This document shows positions 26,088 to 40,486 of a stretch of DNA of 64,000 bases, piece by piece. The DNA comes from Rotaria socialis. Lineage: Eukaryota; Rotifera; Eurotatoria; Philodinida; Philodinidae. The position numbers and the translations under genes are program-made. The first letter of the stretch is position 1, and each line of letters starts with the position of its first letter. Location of the stretch: the NCBI GenBank assembly GCA_905331475.1, contig CAJNYU010002470.1:1-64000 (forward strand), in the 5' to 3' direction. The notes under the pieces were generated by a model. That model was not told the origin of the DNA. It saw only the letters and a program-made list of their open reading frames with translations, and did no database searches.

Positions 26088-27847
26088 TATATGAATGATT
26101 ATTGAGACTAATGAATCATTGTTATATAACAATAAGGAATCAGATTCATGTCGAGTACACTTAGTCATCAATATTGCGCTGCGTTAATTATTTCATGTTA
26201 GACATAACTATCTATTATTTTGCCTAACAGGATGATAACCGTTTCTTTTTGTTCAAGAACTCCATTTCCGTTCGCATATTTTCTAACTAATTAAAAAGTA
26301 AATCTAAATTCATATCCTATCTCTTGCATATGTAACGACAAAAAAATGTGATTTGTAAATAAGGATACAAATCGCCTAAAGAATTCTTAGACGGATTGCT
26401 AAAAATTACATAGTATGTTGTTCAATGTGTGAAAATTGACTTGGATGAAAAGCTAGACATAGGATAAGGAGTGTGAACAAGCATTCACAGAGTTCTAAAA
26501 CCGATGCATATTCTAAACCATAGTGATACTGATAGATATTTAATTCTAATGATAAAAAATAACTGCTAATAGCAACTGTTAAACTTAGTACTATTGACAA
26601 TTGAGCATTTTTTCACTTTTAATAGGTGACCATTTTTAATACTTTATAAGTTGATCTTACAATTCAGTTTGTACATTTTGTAGGTCGATTCCAATGCAGT
26701 AAATTGTATTCCGAAGAGATCACTAGGCGATTTTTTTCTAATATATTTTCCCATTGCCTGTGGTGCGTCTAGATTGGCTGCATAACAAAGATGCTCACAG
26801 TAATTTATCTAATAAGTATTTTGATGATGAGTTTGCTTTGAAAATACAAAACATATGAATTGACCCAGTCAAGTTGTTGAAAATTTTTATCTGTTTCGAG
26901 AAAATACAATGCAAGCAACGCTTTGTTACCTAATATTTGATTGGATGAGAATAATTTGCGTGCCACGATCGATCATGACTTTGTTCAGATTGAATGTTTT
27001 GTCTTATTCAAAACAATCGGCAAATCTTCATGAATAATGTCAGTCATTGTTTGCAAGAATATTCCAGAAGAAAGTATTTGCAAAAATGTCAGTGAGTCAG
27101 TTAATTACTGGCGGTAATCACAAGATTAGACAAGTTTATCAAGTATTGCCGAGAGTACATTGGGACGGGATGAATATTATAGCATTTATTATTTTCCCGA
27201 GTTTCATTATTTGATTTGATTGTCCTGTGAATGTACGCAATCGTTATGCATTATCGTACATAGTAGACTATCATCTTCTTTTTTTCCGTATGACTTAACC
27301 TACAGCTATCGTTTCGTTACAATAACGAGCTATTATTAAAGAACGGAGTCAACGAGAAGAATAGGTCACTGTTTATTACGATGTTTTTTTGTAAAACTTC
27401 TTAAAAAAAGCTATTAACACGAGCTAAATAATATCCTTTTATAAATATTAAGCTAAAAATGTAGCTTCACCTTTACGACAGCGGTTATTAATTAAAATAA
27501 ATTCATATGCAACTAGTATTTTAATATAGTACATGAAAAAGTTCGAAAACATGCCCTCTATACCGTTGTTGTTAGGAAAGCTATGAAAGTATTATAAGTG
27601 AAAATTATATATAATGAAAACATAAAATTGACGAAGATTATGAGTAAAGAAACCTTAAACATACTTTACTCTAGACTCAAAATCGTTATCCGCATAAATT
27701 ATTTTTTCAACACTTAAATACTTTATAATGATCATGAAGCCATTCAAAACCATACTATATCAACAAATGTTTACTCTCACCGTGAACAATCAAATGCAAG
27801 CGCAGAACAAAAATAAATAAAATAACAGTATATTTCAATATTACTCG

Positions 27848-27874
27848 CAACAACAACAACAACAACAACAACAA
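27848..27874. repeat. (CAA)n microsatellite
   Basis: About nine uninterrupted CAA units, intergenic. Confidence 0.9.
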
Positions 27875-30833
27875 TGAGACTTTCTAATCCTGCATTCATT
27901 AGTAAAAGAGATTTTACTTATTTCATTAAAAAATGCCTACCGTGGATATTTATTTTCTTCTTATGGTAATGATGTTTCATAATCGCGCAAACATTTAAAT
28001 GTCGATAAATTTAGTAAACGCATAATTTAGAAGAAAAAAAAATATCCGTTGACTTTAAAGTTAACATAAATTCAATGTTTGGAAAACATGGCAGGTCTGA
28101 GTGAACGGATATGATCAAGGTTTGGGAAATCCTGGTTACTTTGTTTTATTTAAACTTAGTAGATGTGACTAATAGACAAATTATAAATTAATGTACACGC
28201 TTTATTGTATTAAATTGCAAAGCTTCTAAAAATCGTGTCATTATCTTCTTTCCATTTTCAAACATGATGAAAATAAACTTCTAGGAAACTCATGCAAATC
28301 AATTTTAGAAGAATAGCAAAATTTTATTCTTCCATAGAATTATTTCCGATTTCAGGGTGTTTTTTTGTAATTTGAAATAGACTTCATCATTTTGAACATC
28401 TATTGAAATCATCTAGCATCGAAATTAGCCGTTCATACTCACAAGGTGTATATATGACTGTATGTGTAAGAAACAACAAAGATTTTCTAAACATACTCGT
28501 AAGCGAGAGGAAAATGAATAGAATTGGTTGATTAGTAACACAAGAAAATCGCTAACGGCCTACTTAACGACATTACAAACATATTTCTAATGATGAACAC
28601 TTTTTGCCTTATTTCACTTGCCAATTACTTACAATATAACTAAATTACTATTAGATTCTTAAGTTTGACACAAGAAAAAAAAGCGATAACAGTAAATAGA
28701 GTCATCTATGATTGAATAAATAGTAAAATAGAATGAGTTTATTCCTCTTGTGTGACATAAGGCAATAGGACTACTGACTAATTACACCTATATGTGTCTA
28801 TAATTTCTACTGGCGTCGTTTTTCTGAATTTTTTCACAAAGTTATACTTACTCGTAGAAGCACAATTTAATCGCATTTTATATTATTATGGCGTGAATGC
28901 AATAGAATCATCTATCGGCGAAACCGAGCGAGAGAAAAAGGAAGTCGGTGAAAAAAAATTGAAAAAATTGATGTTACCGTTGAATTTAGCGCATATTCCA
29001 TTATAAAGGACACAAAAAAAAGACTAAGAAAAGTAACCTTCCACCTTCTTTTATTTTTCCATATAAAGTATCATCGACTAAAGTGGTATCGATCAACACA
29101 ATGTCTTATCATTCATGTTTTTCTCTATCAATATACACAATCAACTAGCAAATTGACATTTCAAGCTTGAAACTTAGCTAGTGATGACAGATAATGATAG
29201 ACAAAAACGAGATAGCTGAGAAACAGAAAAGAAACACGGAAACGACACATTGACGTCATGATAAAAGACATGGACAATTTGTCAACCAAAAAAGCCAACA
29301 ATAATACTTTCAAGACTCAGAATGGTATCGTTGTGTGCATGCTTATTCCACGTGGATACAATTAAGCTTGATATGTGGCCATTGTATCTTTAGTACTCTT
29401 TTGATTTAGACTCGTGAATAATTAACGTGCCGACATTGTGTGAGAAAAATTAATAAACATTCCAAAAACAAAATGAAAAAGAATTAAATAGTTCAAGAAC
29501 GCCCACGTTTCTTAATTACTATCATATAAACAAAAACAAAAAGAATTTCTCGTATGAATCAAATATTTGTTTTATATTTATTTCTAAATTTGACATAAGA
29601 TCTATTGATGATTATGACTCAAGGGATTTGAAGGTTATGAAAAGAAAAAATAATAAACAATTATTGATCACTTGGGGTCGCTGTAACAATAGTTTTGATT
29701 GACAAGCAGAAAAATTTGCTTTTTTTATATATCGTACGATATTAATCAATATCAGAATAGAAGAAGAAAAAAACAACAGCAACAATTCAAAAAAATCAAA
29801 TGTACTCACATTAAGTCATTGTCTTGTATCATTGATAGATAGAACGTTTCTTTCTTTTCCATGCTACCGGACAAATATGCAAGTATTCTTGTAAACGATA
29901 ATGTCTTTCGCAAGATTAGGAGTGGTAATAGGAGAAGAAAGAGAGAAGCATTATCTGTATATCTTTGTTTTGCTATTCATGATCTACATGCATTAGGGAG
30001 ATAATCTATGTTATTAGGCAACAATCAAGTCTATTCTATCGTCTATGGTGATGCTAAAAAGATAGTAGATGATATTTTTCTTAAATTTAAATTAAATCAG
30101 ATTATAAACAGTTATTCGTCTGTGCTCGATACAGTTAATTATTATTATTATTATTATCAGTCAATAGTACTAAAATCGATTTAAAAGTTCATATTACAAA
30201 CAAAACAGAAAAAAGAAGAAGAAATATTTCCATCTATGTTAATATCGATAGACAATCGGTCAAAACATAAACAGTCGAAGAATATAGTTTTGAAGTTAAA
30301 AAGCATTTTCTCTTTTCTTTCTTGTTGTCCATTAAATCGTTGATGAAATTTTCTTACTAGCAATTACTAATTCCTTTTTCATCATTTGCTAAAGATTACA
30401 TAAGAGTATATCAGCGAGTATTGGCGGTAGAGAAAAACATAATTTTATTTTTCTGTTTCTATCCATCAACTGTCTTCTACGATCTGATACCATTTTAGAG
30501 TTTTTTATGTATTTCTAATGACCCCCAAGGTTGACGAATAAAGCAAATTAGGCATACCTTGTCAAGGCCACTTAGATTATAACAACAAGCACAGAACAAA
30601 CCAAATTGTCATGTGTATGCCTATATCATATTTGCTAACTAACTAACTGATTGACTGACTGACTGACTGACGTTATGGCTCGATAGACGATCAAATAAGC
30701 AAAGAATAGAGAAAAGAATTTCTGTAGGCAATTCTTTCTTTGCCATCTAACACTATGCTCTCATTTAATAAACAACGTACACTTTGTTCTCGCTTTTTTT
30801 CTGTTTTTAGATCGATAGATATATACAGATATC

Positions 30834-30859
30834 AATATATATATATATATATATATATA
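30834..30859. repeat. (TA)n microsatellite
   Basis: About 13 TA units, intergenic. Confidence 0.9.
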
Positions 30860-31835
30860 AATTCATATTCTATTACTAGAAAACCAGTAATAGTCAGACA
30901 TGCGAAACATAATCGTCATCGATGTCCTTCTTTTTTCTCATTATGCCAAATGTTTGATAAAGTAATATCCACGGCAATTGACACGCGTGCTGTATTGTGC
31001 GTAAAGCACAAGGTCTCAACATAAACACAAATATTTGGCGGTAACTGAGAAATTTCTCAACTACTTTGACAGATATACTGCAAATACTCGTTATTATTTT
31101 GTATTCTCTATTTGTTGTTTTATTGGATACTAGAAATATTAGTCGTTCACTTTTCATGTCTTTAACCTTGGTAAATTAATATTCAAGAAAACTTATTTGC
31201 GTTCATCATACATAAGATTTTGTTTTTGATAAAACATAGGAATGTTGAAAACAAAGACGAAGAAAACAACAAAGAACTTCTCCTATAAGTTATTTCATTT
31301 TCTTTGTTCTTTGTTTTTGTACTTAAAAATATGCAAGGAATGAGCAATTCAATGCAGAAAATCCATTGGATGAGATGATCATCATTAGAGATGACTAGAA
31401 TGGGCGTGTGGGTGACGCTCGTCTTGATTACATTCGTGAATGCCAATTGCACATGATCTGGCCGATTATAAAGATTCGTAATTGAAATAAGATACCAGAA
31501 AAAAGGCATAACTATGGGCCTTACGGTACATCTTTCTTATTTACAGAGACATTTATATGTCTTTAGATAGACTACAAGGACAGTCATGACGAAAACATAA
31601 AATCCAATTGAAATGAAAACATATCAATTGGCAAAAACCTTCAACTATATTATACTGGCTTTTATTACGTTTTTTTTATCTTCAAATAGAATAAAATGAA
31701 TAACAAATTGATTGTCTACTCAATCGGGCATACTTTGTATTTCTCTAAACAACAAATAACATTAAAAACACTAGTCAGTTTTGTCCCAATCTATGCTATT
31801 TGTCAAAATTAATTTGCACCTTTGTCTATCAATGA

Positions 31836-31862
31836 ATTATATATATATATATATATATATAT
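31836..31862. repeat. (AT)n microsatellite
   Basis: About 13 AT units, intergenic. Confidence 0.9.
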
Positions 31863-32910
31863 TTATGGTCTGGACAATGTTTTATCTGGCAACGATCACC
31901 ATCATCATCAAAATCAGTTATGGAAAAGCAGATTGTAATGTTTTTCCTTAATAATTTTCTCTATTTCAATAAAACACAACTTGAATTATTAGTACTTTGA
32001 AGTCCGCTGATTTGGAACTGTTAAAATTAGTTCATCTAAATGACAGAGTTGAGAGTGCACACAGTTTTATACTTTAACTCAATTATTAAAAAAACAAGGA
32101 TGATATTAATTGACAGCCATCAATTCGAATGTAAAACAAATTACCATTCTATTAAATAACTTACGCAAATGAATCGCAAAAAAAAAGAAAAAATAATCAA
32201 ATAACAGAAAATTTTATTAAACGAGTGACTTGTAAAAAGTGCCTGTAAGAAAAAAGTCAATTACATAAGTCATTTTGTTTAAATTATTACTCAGTATACA
32301 AGATGAGGCAATTATAGATCAGAACTGAAATAGGTTCTATTTTAAGATCAAGTGTATTGATAGAACTATTGTTTCAACTTCTATGAAATACAATATAATT
32401 GTTTTTATTACACACAATAAGACTAACAATATCTATATTCATGTAAGTGTTTACTACACCGTTTACTACAAGCAGCAGGCGACACATGACAGCTATGTTG
32501 TTAACACCTAGTCTTGTATTCTAATCATTGATAATACCTCAACGTTTTTTCAAAGTTAGTTACGATAGAGAAAATTATCTGTCATAGCCTGAAGATATCA
32601 GAGGAATCTACTAATAACATCAATCAACACTATCAATATTTTGTTGATCAAACATAGAAAAAACAAACTATATATAAGTACTGACCTGATAATATGTGTT
32701 TTGACAGGTTAAACAATTGAGTCTAGAGTAAAAGCTTTTAATTAATTTCTTTTTTTCGTCTAAACAGCATATATTCCGTCGACTTGTGAAAGCCTGTTTA
32801 GCATATAACGGATAACAGTTATTTCCTGGCTTGATCTTTGTATAAATCGATATTTCTCACTTTTCTTTCAATGATATATTCCAAATGTTCGCTAAGTTCA
32901 GTCGCTGTTA

Positions 32911-32944
32911 CTATCTCTCTCTCTCTCTCTCTCTTTCTCTCTTT
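32911..32944. repeat. (CT)n microsatellite
   Basis: CT dinucleotide run followed by a T/C-rich tract, about 0.4 kb from the laminin 3' end. Confidence 0.9.
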
Positions 32945-33373
32945 TTTCTTTCTTTCTTCGGATTTGTCTTTCTTCAAGCACTATTCTGATTAACACTGAT
33001 GTTGACTTTGACAAGTGTAACATATGTTACCAATAGAATCAAGAACTTCTATATTATCTATGCCATTAATTTTGTACACTGATATTTCCACGATGTACAG
33101 TGAGGAATAAACAATCGACAAATATCATTATATGATTAGCAGTGATGAGAAAAGGCTTTTGCGTTTTTTTTCTGGGTCCAATCTTCAAAATAGTTCTTTT
33201 ATCCTTGCCTTCATATGTTGTATTTTCAAGGATGATTGCTAATTTTATCATCAGTTTGTTTATACATAGGCAATCGTTGAGAATGACAGCAAAAAAAAAC
33301 AAATCACAATACACTACAATATCTAAGACAGTAACAAAAAAAAAGAAACAAGCGAATACAATGTTTTTAAATT

Positions 33374-36300
33374 TTATCTTTCTCCCGGTGTTCCATCACT
33401 ATTTTCAATAGATATAGTTTTAAAACAGCCAGTTGGTAGCGATTGTGCGATAGCAAGTAAATTGTTAACTTGATAATCAAGTTCATCGTGAAGAAGAATA
33501 AATTGATCGGTTTGATTTTTAACAAAATAGGCACTTGAATAAAATTGATCAATAGCAACTAGAATTCTATCGAATGAAAGTTGTTGAAATTCAATTTCGG
33601 CTTCATCTAAATGAGTGATATTGATTTGTGTTGAATAATCTAAAGAACAAAAGAAAAAATTGATCTAAGCAAAAAGTTTCATGCTGTCGCTTTGTTTATA
33701 CTCAATGATGATTGTAACGATTTAAGTTGGTCGAATAATTTGTCAACTTGATCACGAGCTGAATTTATATCGTTGGTTAAATTTTTACCGATTTCAGACG
33801 CTTTCTCAATACGACGTACATGAATATCAGCTTGAGATTTAATATCTTTTATATTATCAAGAGCAACCGATGATCGATTATTAATTGAATCTGTTTTAGT
33901 TTTTAATGGAATTAATTTTGCATCGACTTGTTGTTTAATCGTATTGGCGTTTTGAAGCATACTCTTAAGATAAAAAGAGAAGTTTCTTCTTGTTTTTTCT
34001 CTTAAATAAAAGATAAAATTGTTTTCTTACATTTTGATCATAATCTACGTTAAGTTTCTCATGAGTTTCCATAGCATTCAAAGTCGTCGTATTCAACAGA
34101 CGATATTGATCATTTAATATCCAATATTGTCGTGATATATTACTTGTACGATCTTGCATCGTTTCAAGACGGCTGTATTGTGTTTCAGCATCTTTACTTT
34201 GCGCGTCTTTATCATTAACAAATGCTAAAAATAGAACGAAACACGGGAACTACCAATATTCATTTTCAAGACAGATCGATTTTCACATACCACGAAGATT
34301 TTCACGAATGTTCTGCACTTCACGTTCAATCGTTGTTGATTTTTCAATAGCTTGCTGAGCTTGATTTTCAGTTCGAGTTACATCAGCAAATAGATCTTGA
34401 GTTTCCTAATAGAAGAAACAATCAATAATATCCTCACAAGAATATTTCTATGACACATACTCGACTAGCATCCTGAACAGATAATTGAAGAGATTTGATT
34501 TCTCGATCGAAATTTTTTGCCATATCTTGTAATTCATACATTTCTTTGACGAATATTTTCATGTCAATTTCAAATTTTTTAACATCTTGAGAAACTCGTG
34601 TTACACGTTCTCGAAGTTCATTCGATACATCAACTGTGAGACCCGATTGACCAACCGATAGATTAGTTAGATTTGATTTCCATGCTGCTGTTGCAATTTT
34701 TGCTTCTTCAACACGAGCAACAAGACTCGCAGATTGCTCAACAAGTTTTTGACGACGATGATCAAGTGATGTTAATCTATATGGGATAATAAATCTGTAT
34801 CATTTTTCTTTTATTAAAAAACATTTTTCCTAGCAAACCTTTGCTTCATATTATTTTCCAGTTGATCACGAATTGATGCTTCTGAATTACTTAATTTTGT
34901 ATTGAAAAGAATTTCAGCTAGTAGACTTTGATTTAAAGCATCATCATAAGACTTCTGTAATAGTTTTAATGCTTCACGAAGATAATTAATACGTGTTTGC
35001 ATGAGTAAAGTTTTATTAATAGCAGATTCATGTTTATTATCGTTTGTATAACTTATTGGATCAACGGTCATTAATAATTTATTAATTCGAGCTAAAACAA
35101 AATGATAATAGTAGATGAATGAAATCGAAAGTAATTCTTCTTTTTGTTGTCCTACTTAATTGATATGTTGTATCGATGAGGAAAGTATCATTTGATTTCT
35201 TAAGAATATCTTGAATGCGATCATTTTGTGTAATAAATTCTGGTAGTTCTCGTTCTAATTTACGATAGCGAGCTTCATGTTCGGCTACAGTTAATCGAAA
35301 TTGTGTGTCTTGTTGATCATAAACGGATGTATTTCGATAGATAAATCCTGCTCCTGAATCAAACAAAAAAATTCGTATCATGAGTAAAGAAAAAAGAACA
35401 ATGAATGCTATTGATCGTTACCATCTAAATCAACTTTGAGTCTATTTAAATTAGTCGCTAATGTGTCAAGTTCATTAGTTAAATGTTTATCTTCACGTAA
35501 TGAATTAAGTGTTTGAGATGAATTCAATGTGAAAATAGCAGTTTGCAGTAGATTAAGATCTCCTCGATAACGATGAACACGCTTTTGTACTTCGCGATAA
35601 CATGATGGGCAGTCTAAATTGTATCAGCATGAAAAAATGGCTACAAAATTTATTTTCATACTTGGACATTCGAAACCGTCTCGATATTTATTTTCTTCGC
35701 ATAAATCACATTTCTGTCCCATAAAATTGTCCTTACAAGGACATTGACCAGTTGCTATGTCACATTGAACATCAAGTGAACCATATTGATCACAACTACA
35801 TTCTAAAATAAAATCTTTATAACAAAGAATACAATTCGAAAGTCGTTCACTTACGTGAACATCCTTCACTTGAGAATCCATAATGATTAGGTAAACAACG
35901 ATCACAATATTGACCTGTTACCCCCGGCTTACAAAAACATTGACCAGTACTAACTGAACATGAAATATTGTAAGCACCTGTAGGATTACATTTGCACGTT
36001 TCGCAGCCTATTGCGAGAAGAAGAAGAAGAAGAAGAAGAAAAGAAAAACAGCTGTTCATTTGCAATTCGTCTTAATCAATTTACCTCGATCGGAATTTAG
36101 ATTCCAATAGCCATTTTCACATAGATCACATTGACGTGCTTGCACATTGGATTTACACGGGCATTGACCTGTCTGTAAATTACATTGAAGAAGAGAATTA
36201 TCGCTATGACGTTGAGTGCCTTTCGGATGGCAATTACAAGCTATACGTGAAAAAAGAATTGATATTTAATAAAATATAATATATGCAAAAAATTATATAC

Positions 36301-39300
36301 CATGACATTTTATGTCAAGTAATGCATCACCCCAATGACCTGGCAAACATTTTTCGCAATAGACACCATATGTATTACGATTACAACGTAAACAATGTCC
36401 AGTTGTTCTATAGGATAAATGAAAAAATAATTTTTTAAATAAGAACGAAACAACTTACGTATTACAATTACCAATTGTATTTATGTCAATATTTCCACTG
36501 CAACTACATTTTTCACAAGGTCGCCTTACACCAGTTACGAGACCTTCTGGATCACCGAAATATCCATCGTCACAAAATTCGCATCGATCACCTTCAGAGA
36601 AGAATTTAGATTAGAAAACAAAGAAAAAGAAATTTTGTCGTATCCAACGTACCTGTATAACCAGCAGGACAATTCAAGCAAACAACATTCCCCTGTGGTA
36701 ATTGTGTACATGATACACCAGCTGGACACGGGCATTTCTGACAATCATCTGGTGTTCCTTGATGCGCTTGACCATAATATCCAGGTAGACAACGTTCACA
36801 ATTATCACCGGTTGTATGATGCTGACATGCGCATCTGCTAGTTTCAACATCACAAGACAACGAATGATTATGACAATCGCATGGTACACAATTAGCAAAT
36901 GGACCGCCAAATGATGGTTGTCGACGATAACCAAACGCACAATATTCACAGTGTTCTCCATAGTAACCTTGAGGACACGGAACACAGGATTCAACATTAC
37001 CAGTAGGGAAAAGACCAGCGGAAGGTGTCGAATAGCCGAGGTTTATTTCACCAAGAAAACTAACAGCATTATCAATACCATATGTAGCATGAATGCGGAT
37101 CGCTGTTATGTTTGATAGAAGACGCATAAATTCAAGAAAAGATAATGTCGGTGACCAGGATTGTTCATTTAATCTTGAAAAAAAGAAAGTTGATCATAGC
37201 AATCAAAGCTTATGAGAGTCGTTTTGTTTTTACCTAAATCGAAATACTAGTGGTTCTTCTGATGGAATTGTTTGTGGAACTCCTCCCAAAATGATAACAC
37301 CAACTTTAACACCATTACTACCTTCAATAGTGACATCGGTAGCTGTATACATAGGATTAACATTTGCAGGCGCACGTAAGATTAATATAAATGTTAAAAA
37401 TTGATTATAGGATAAAGTACGATCACCCAGATAGCGTGCTGCAAAAGAGAATTTTACACTTTTTAATAATTACAACAATTATCAATATAAGCCTTTACGT
37501 GATGCTTCAAATGTGAGATCTTGGCCAGGTAACGATTGAACATAAATATAACTACCAGTATCGCTATAAACAAGTGCTTCATGTCCTGTTTGATTAACGG
37601 CTCGCCATCCATCAGCGCCTAAAATAGATCGTTGTTTCCTAGATTTAAAAGTAATATTTCTTTTATACCTTGAGCAAACGAAGATCGAATTGGATTAAAA
37701 AAATAATTTGGTGCTGATTGACATGTTGAAGCATGACCGTAGCAAAAACATTTCGTACAACCATCTGGATTCATGGGATCCAAATTGAAGTAACCTAGTC
37801 GACATCTATTTACGAAACAAAAATACATAATAATCCAATAGTGTCATGAAATACAATAGGTTTTACTTGTCACAATTTTGTCCTTCGGCAAATGTTTTAC
37901 AATTACATTGGCCTGTTTTAGAATTACATTGAAGTGGTAGTAAAGAACCAGGTTCATAACAAGAACATCGCCTATATTTAAACGATAGTAAATAATGAAT
38001 GCGCAAAAATAGATTTACATACGTGCAACCATTCAAACCGAAATTATAATGAAACGGTGCACATTGATCACATTTATCACCAACTACGCCCGGCTTACAT
38101 CGACATTGGCCGTTGGTTGCACATTGTGCGCTTTCCGAACCTATTTTCATTTTTTTTTTATAATCATATTTTAACCTGATCCAGTTCTTAATAAATTCTT
38201 ACCGATAGAATTACAGGCACATGGTAAACATTCGCCTTCACTTTCTGGTAATCTATAAAAACCCAGTTTGCAACGTTCACAATTTGGTCCACCACGATTA
38301 CCAGCACAATCAATACAAACACTACCATGACCGGTATGTTCATAAAGTTCTCGACTAAATGTACAATTTTTAGCAAAACCATTACAAAAACAAGCTAAAG
38401 AAATCCAATGAAAAAACAGAAGAAGTTAACTATAAACAATCAAAATCAAGGGAAATAAAAACTTTTGCATGGATGTGCATCAATAACTCCAGCTGGCTGC
38501 CATGGTGCATCATTATAAGCCGAATGGCACATGTCACAATCTCGACCGATCGTATTATGTTCACATTCGCAAAGAGTTTCATTTTTATATTCACCACCTT
38601 GTTTCGTACATTTATTTGCATGACCATTACAATGACAACTACGACAAAAAAAAGTCAAAGATATACTTAATGAATAAAAACACATATCTCTTATCATTTT
38701 TACCGTCCACCAACAGCTAAATCTGAGATAGCATAGAAATATGTTCGAAGTACAGCCGGTTGACCAAACATTTCATCTCCAAATGTGTTCATACGAACAA
38801 GTTGAATACGAATGTCAGATGCTGTTACCCAATCCTAATTAGACGTTTTGTTTTCAATTAGATAAAATCTCATTTAACAAAACCATATTAATCTTACTTG
38901 AAGATCTTTACGCATATCAAATGTAACTGCACCTGGCCGCCAATCAAGTGTACCGAATGCTACTTCTGATCCATGTAATGGTGTTAGATCACTAAAATCT
39001 TCCGAACAAATAGCTTCTGTATCAAAATCTGGATATTTCTTCGGCTGTAATCCAAACGTAAGCATACACGATGCACTATAATATTGATAGGGTACCCAAG
39101 AACTATTTTCATTTGTACGTTTATAAATAATAAAACTTTCCGGTTTAGGAGATTGAAATGTTAACTTAATATAAGTCACATCGTATGTCTTTCCTAAAAG
39201 ATTTTTATAAAAGAAAGTAAAGTATTGCAAAACAAAATCTTTTTGGTTCCCTATAAAGAATTCTTACCAAGATTAAGAGTTAAATTAACTGTATTTGGAT

Positions 39301-39835
39301 AATTGGTTCCTTCGAGCATTGTCTCACTTTGCCACCACGTGAGATTTCCACGCTGATTGAAATCAGTCATATAATCAGGTGGGCGAGCTCGTGATGGGTC
39401 ACGGCTATCACATATTAGACAATTCTTCTGCTCATTACCCGATAGATAATCTCCATATATACCACTATTTGGTGGGCCTGTTTGAATACAGTATTCAGTA
39501 CCCGTATTTGTCGAGTCAAGTTGCCAACGTTCACCACAAGTATTCGATGCTACAACTGACCGACGAAATGCTGCGTTCGCAAATTCTGGTAGACAACGAA
39601 TAGCATCACCACTAGATTTATTATAACACGTTTGTTCTTCGACAACAACAGGCGGAGGAAGTAGTATGTCATTTTGTTTCTTTTTTGGCGTAGCTTTCTT
39701 TGCCGGTGAACGATTTGTTGCTACTTTAGGATTCGATCCAGTTTTTTGCAAGGATAAGGTCGCTAATTCACCGAGTATGATTAAACATATGAATAATACT
39801 TTAATGTTTATTGTAAATATACCATACAGTGTCAT
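33374..39835 (-). CDS. LAMC1: Laminin subunit gamma (gamma-1 type)
   Basis: Secreted basement-membrane subunit. Twenty-four exons join in phase to 1684 aa (LAMC1 is about 1600). Exons: 39835-39268, 39193-38898, 38834-38704, 38638-38463, 38394-38203, 38140-38023, 37971-37867, 37805-37669, 37618-37499, 37438-37234, 37173-36653, 36591-36459, 36407-36301, 36240-36085, 36007-35855, 35802-35662, 35613-35422, 35353-35156, 35091-34839, 34776-34461, 34405-34291, 34224-34031, 33963-33702 and 33639-33374. Order: signal peptide; Lys-rich linker; LN domain ([31 protein letters not shown]); LE repeats (CxCNGHA type); L4 domain ([10 protein letters not shown] to about 37.1 kb); more LE repeats; coiled coil from about residue 1090. 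The C terminus [13 protein letters not shown] matches the gamma-chain ending LPSGCFNTPSIE, with nine further residues. Confidence 0.96.
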
Positions 39836-40486
39836 TGTTCACTTAGTTGCGATAAACAATTGCTTGTCGTATTTGTACGAATGAAGAGGAGTGTTTAGTG
39901 TTCACACTAGTTTTGATTACGCGGCATGAGGTTTCGTACTATGAAGATTGATTTCTTTCTCCTTTTCTATTCGCGTAATGTACAGACACAAAAGCTTTTT
40001 TCTCTTCCCACCGATATTACTACGACTGTTGAATGTCTACTAACATAGAGATATTGCGTTCATTCATGACCAGATATGGCTCTCTGTTCTTTTACTTTTT
40101 TTTTCGTTAGCGTCGACGAGAAATAAAGGCGAGCGTCATCATCAATGCGTAAAGAAGAAGAAAAAAAACTCCACGTATGAAAGATTGAACGAACGAACGA
40201 ACCAACCATTCACTCAACCGCACAAACGATGGACGATAACTGACCCAGTACATATATTATAATGGTATATACATCAAATAAGAAAGAAAGAAGAAAAGTA
40301 CGAGACTAGTAAAAATATAATGGCTGACCATGTTATATACGTAATCGACTTTTTTTTCCCTCTCTTTTATTCCTTATTTGAAAAATACAACAAACACACC
40401 GAGTAGTTCAGATAGAGATTAAAAACTTTGATTGCAAGATCGAATAGTTATTTAAGAAAGGAAAAAAGAAACCAAAGAGACAGATA
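39836..40486. other. Intergenic region between laminin gamma and the ROCO gene
   Basis: About 650 bp: 5' flank of laminin and 3' flank of the ROCO gene, both on the minus strand. Purine-rich runs (GAAGAAG, GAAAGAAAG) and a short (GAAC)n stretch near 40187. No exon seen. Confidence 0.5.

Larger units (their letters stand above)
26090..33373. other. Gene-free stretch, right part
   Basis: About 7.3 kb of AT-rich sequence between the Tc1-type element and the 3' end of the laminin gene. All open frames are short, lack paired splice sites and translate to low-complexity or antisense-looking peptides. Apart from the microsatellites listed separately, a (GACT)n run at about 30654-30671 and ATT runs near 30135, I see nothing that can be supported. 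Confidence 0.5.

Noticed and set aside
30654-30671. Short regular repeat considered as a CRISPR-like array
   Set aside because: A simple 4-bp GACT microsatellite without spacers, in a eukaryotic genome.
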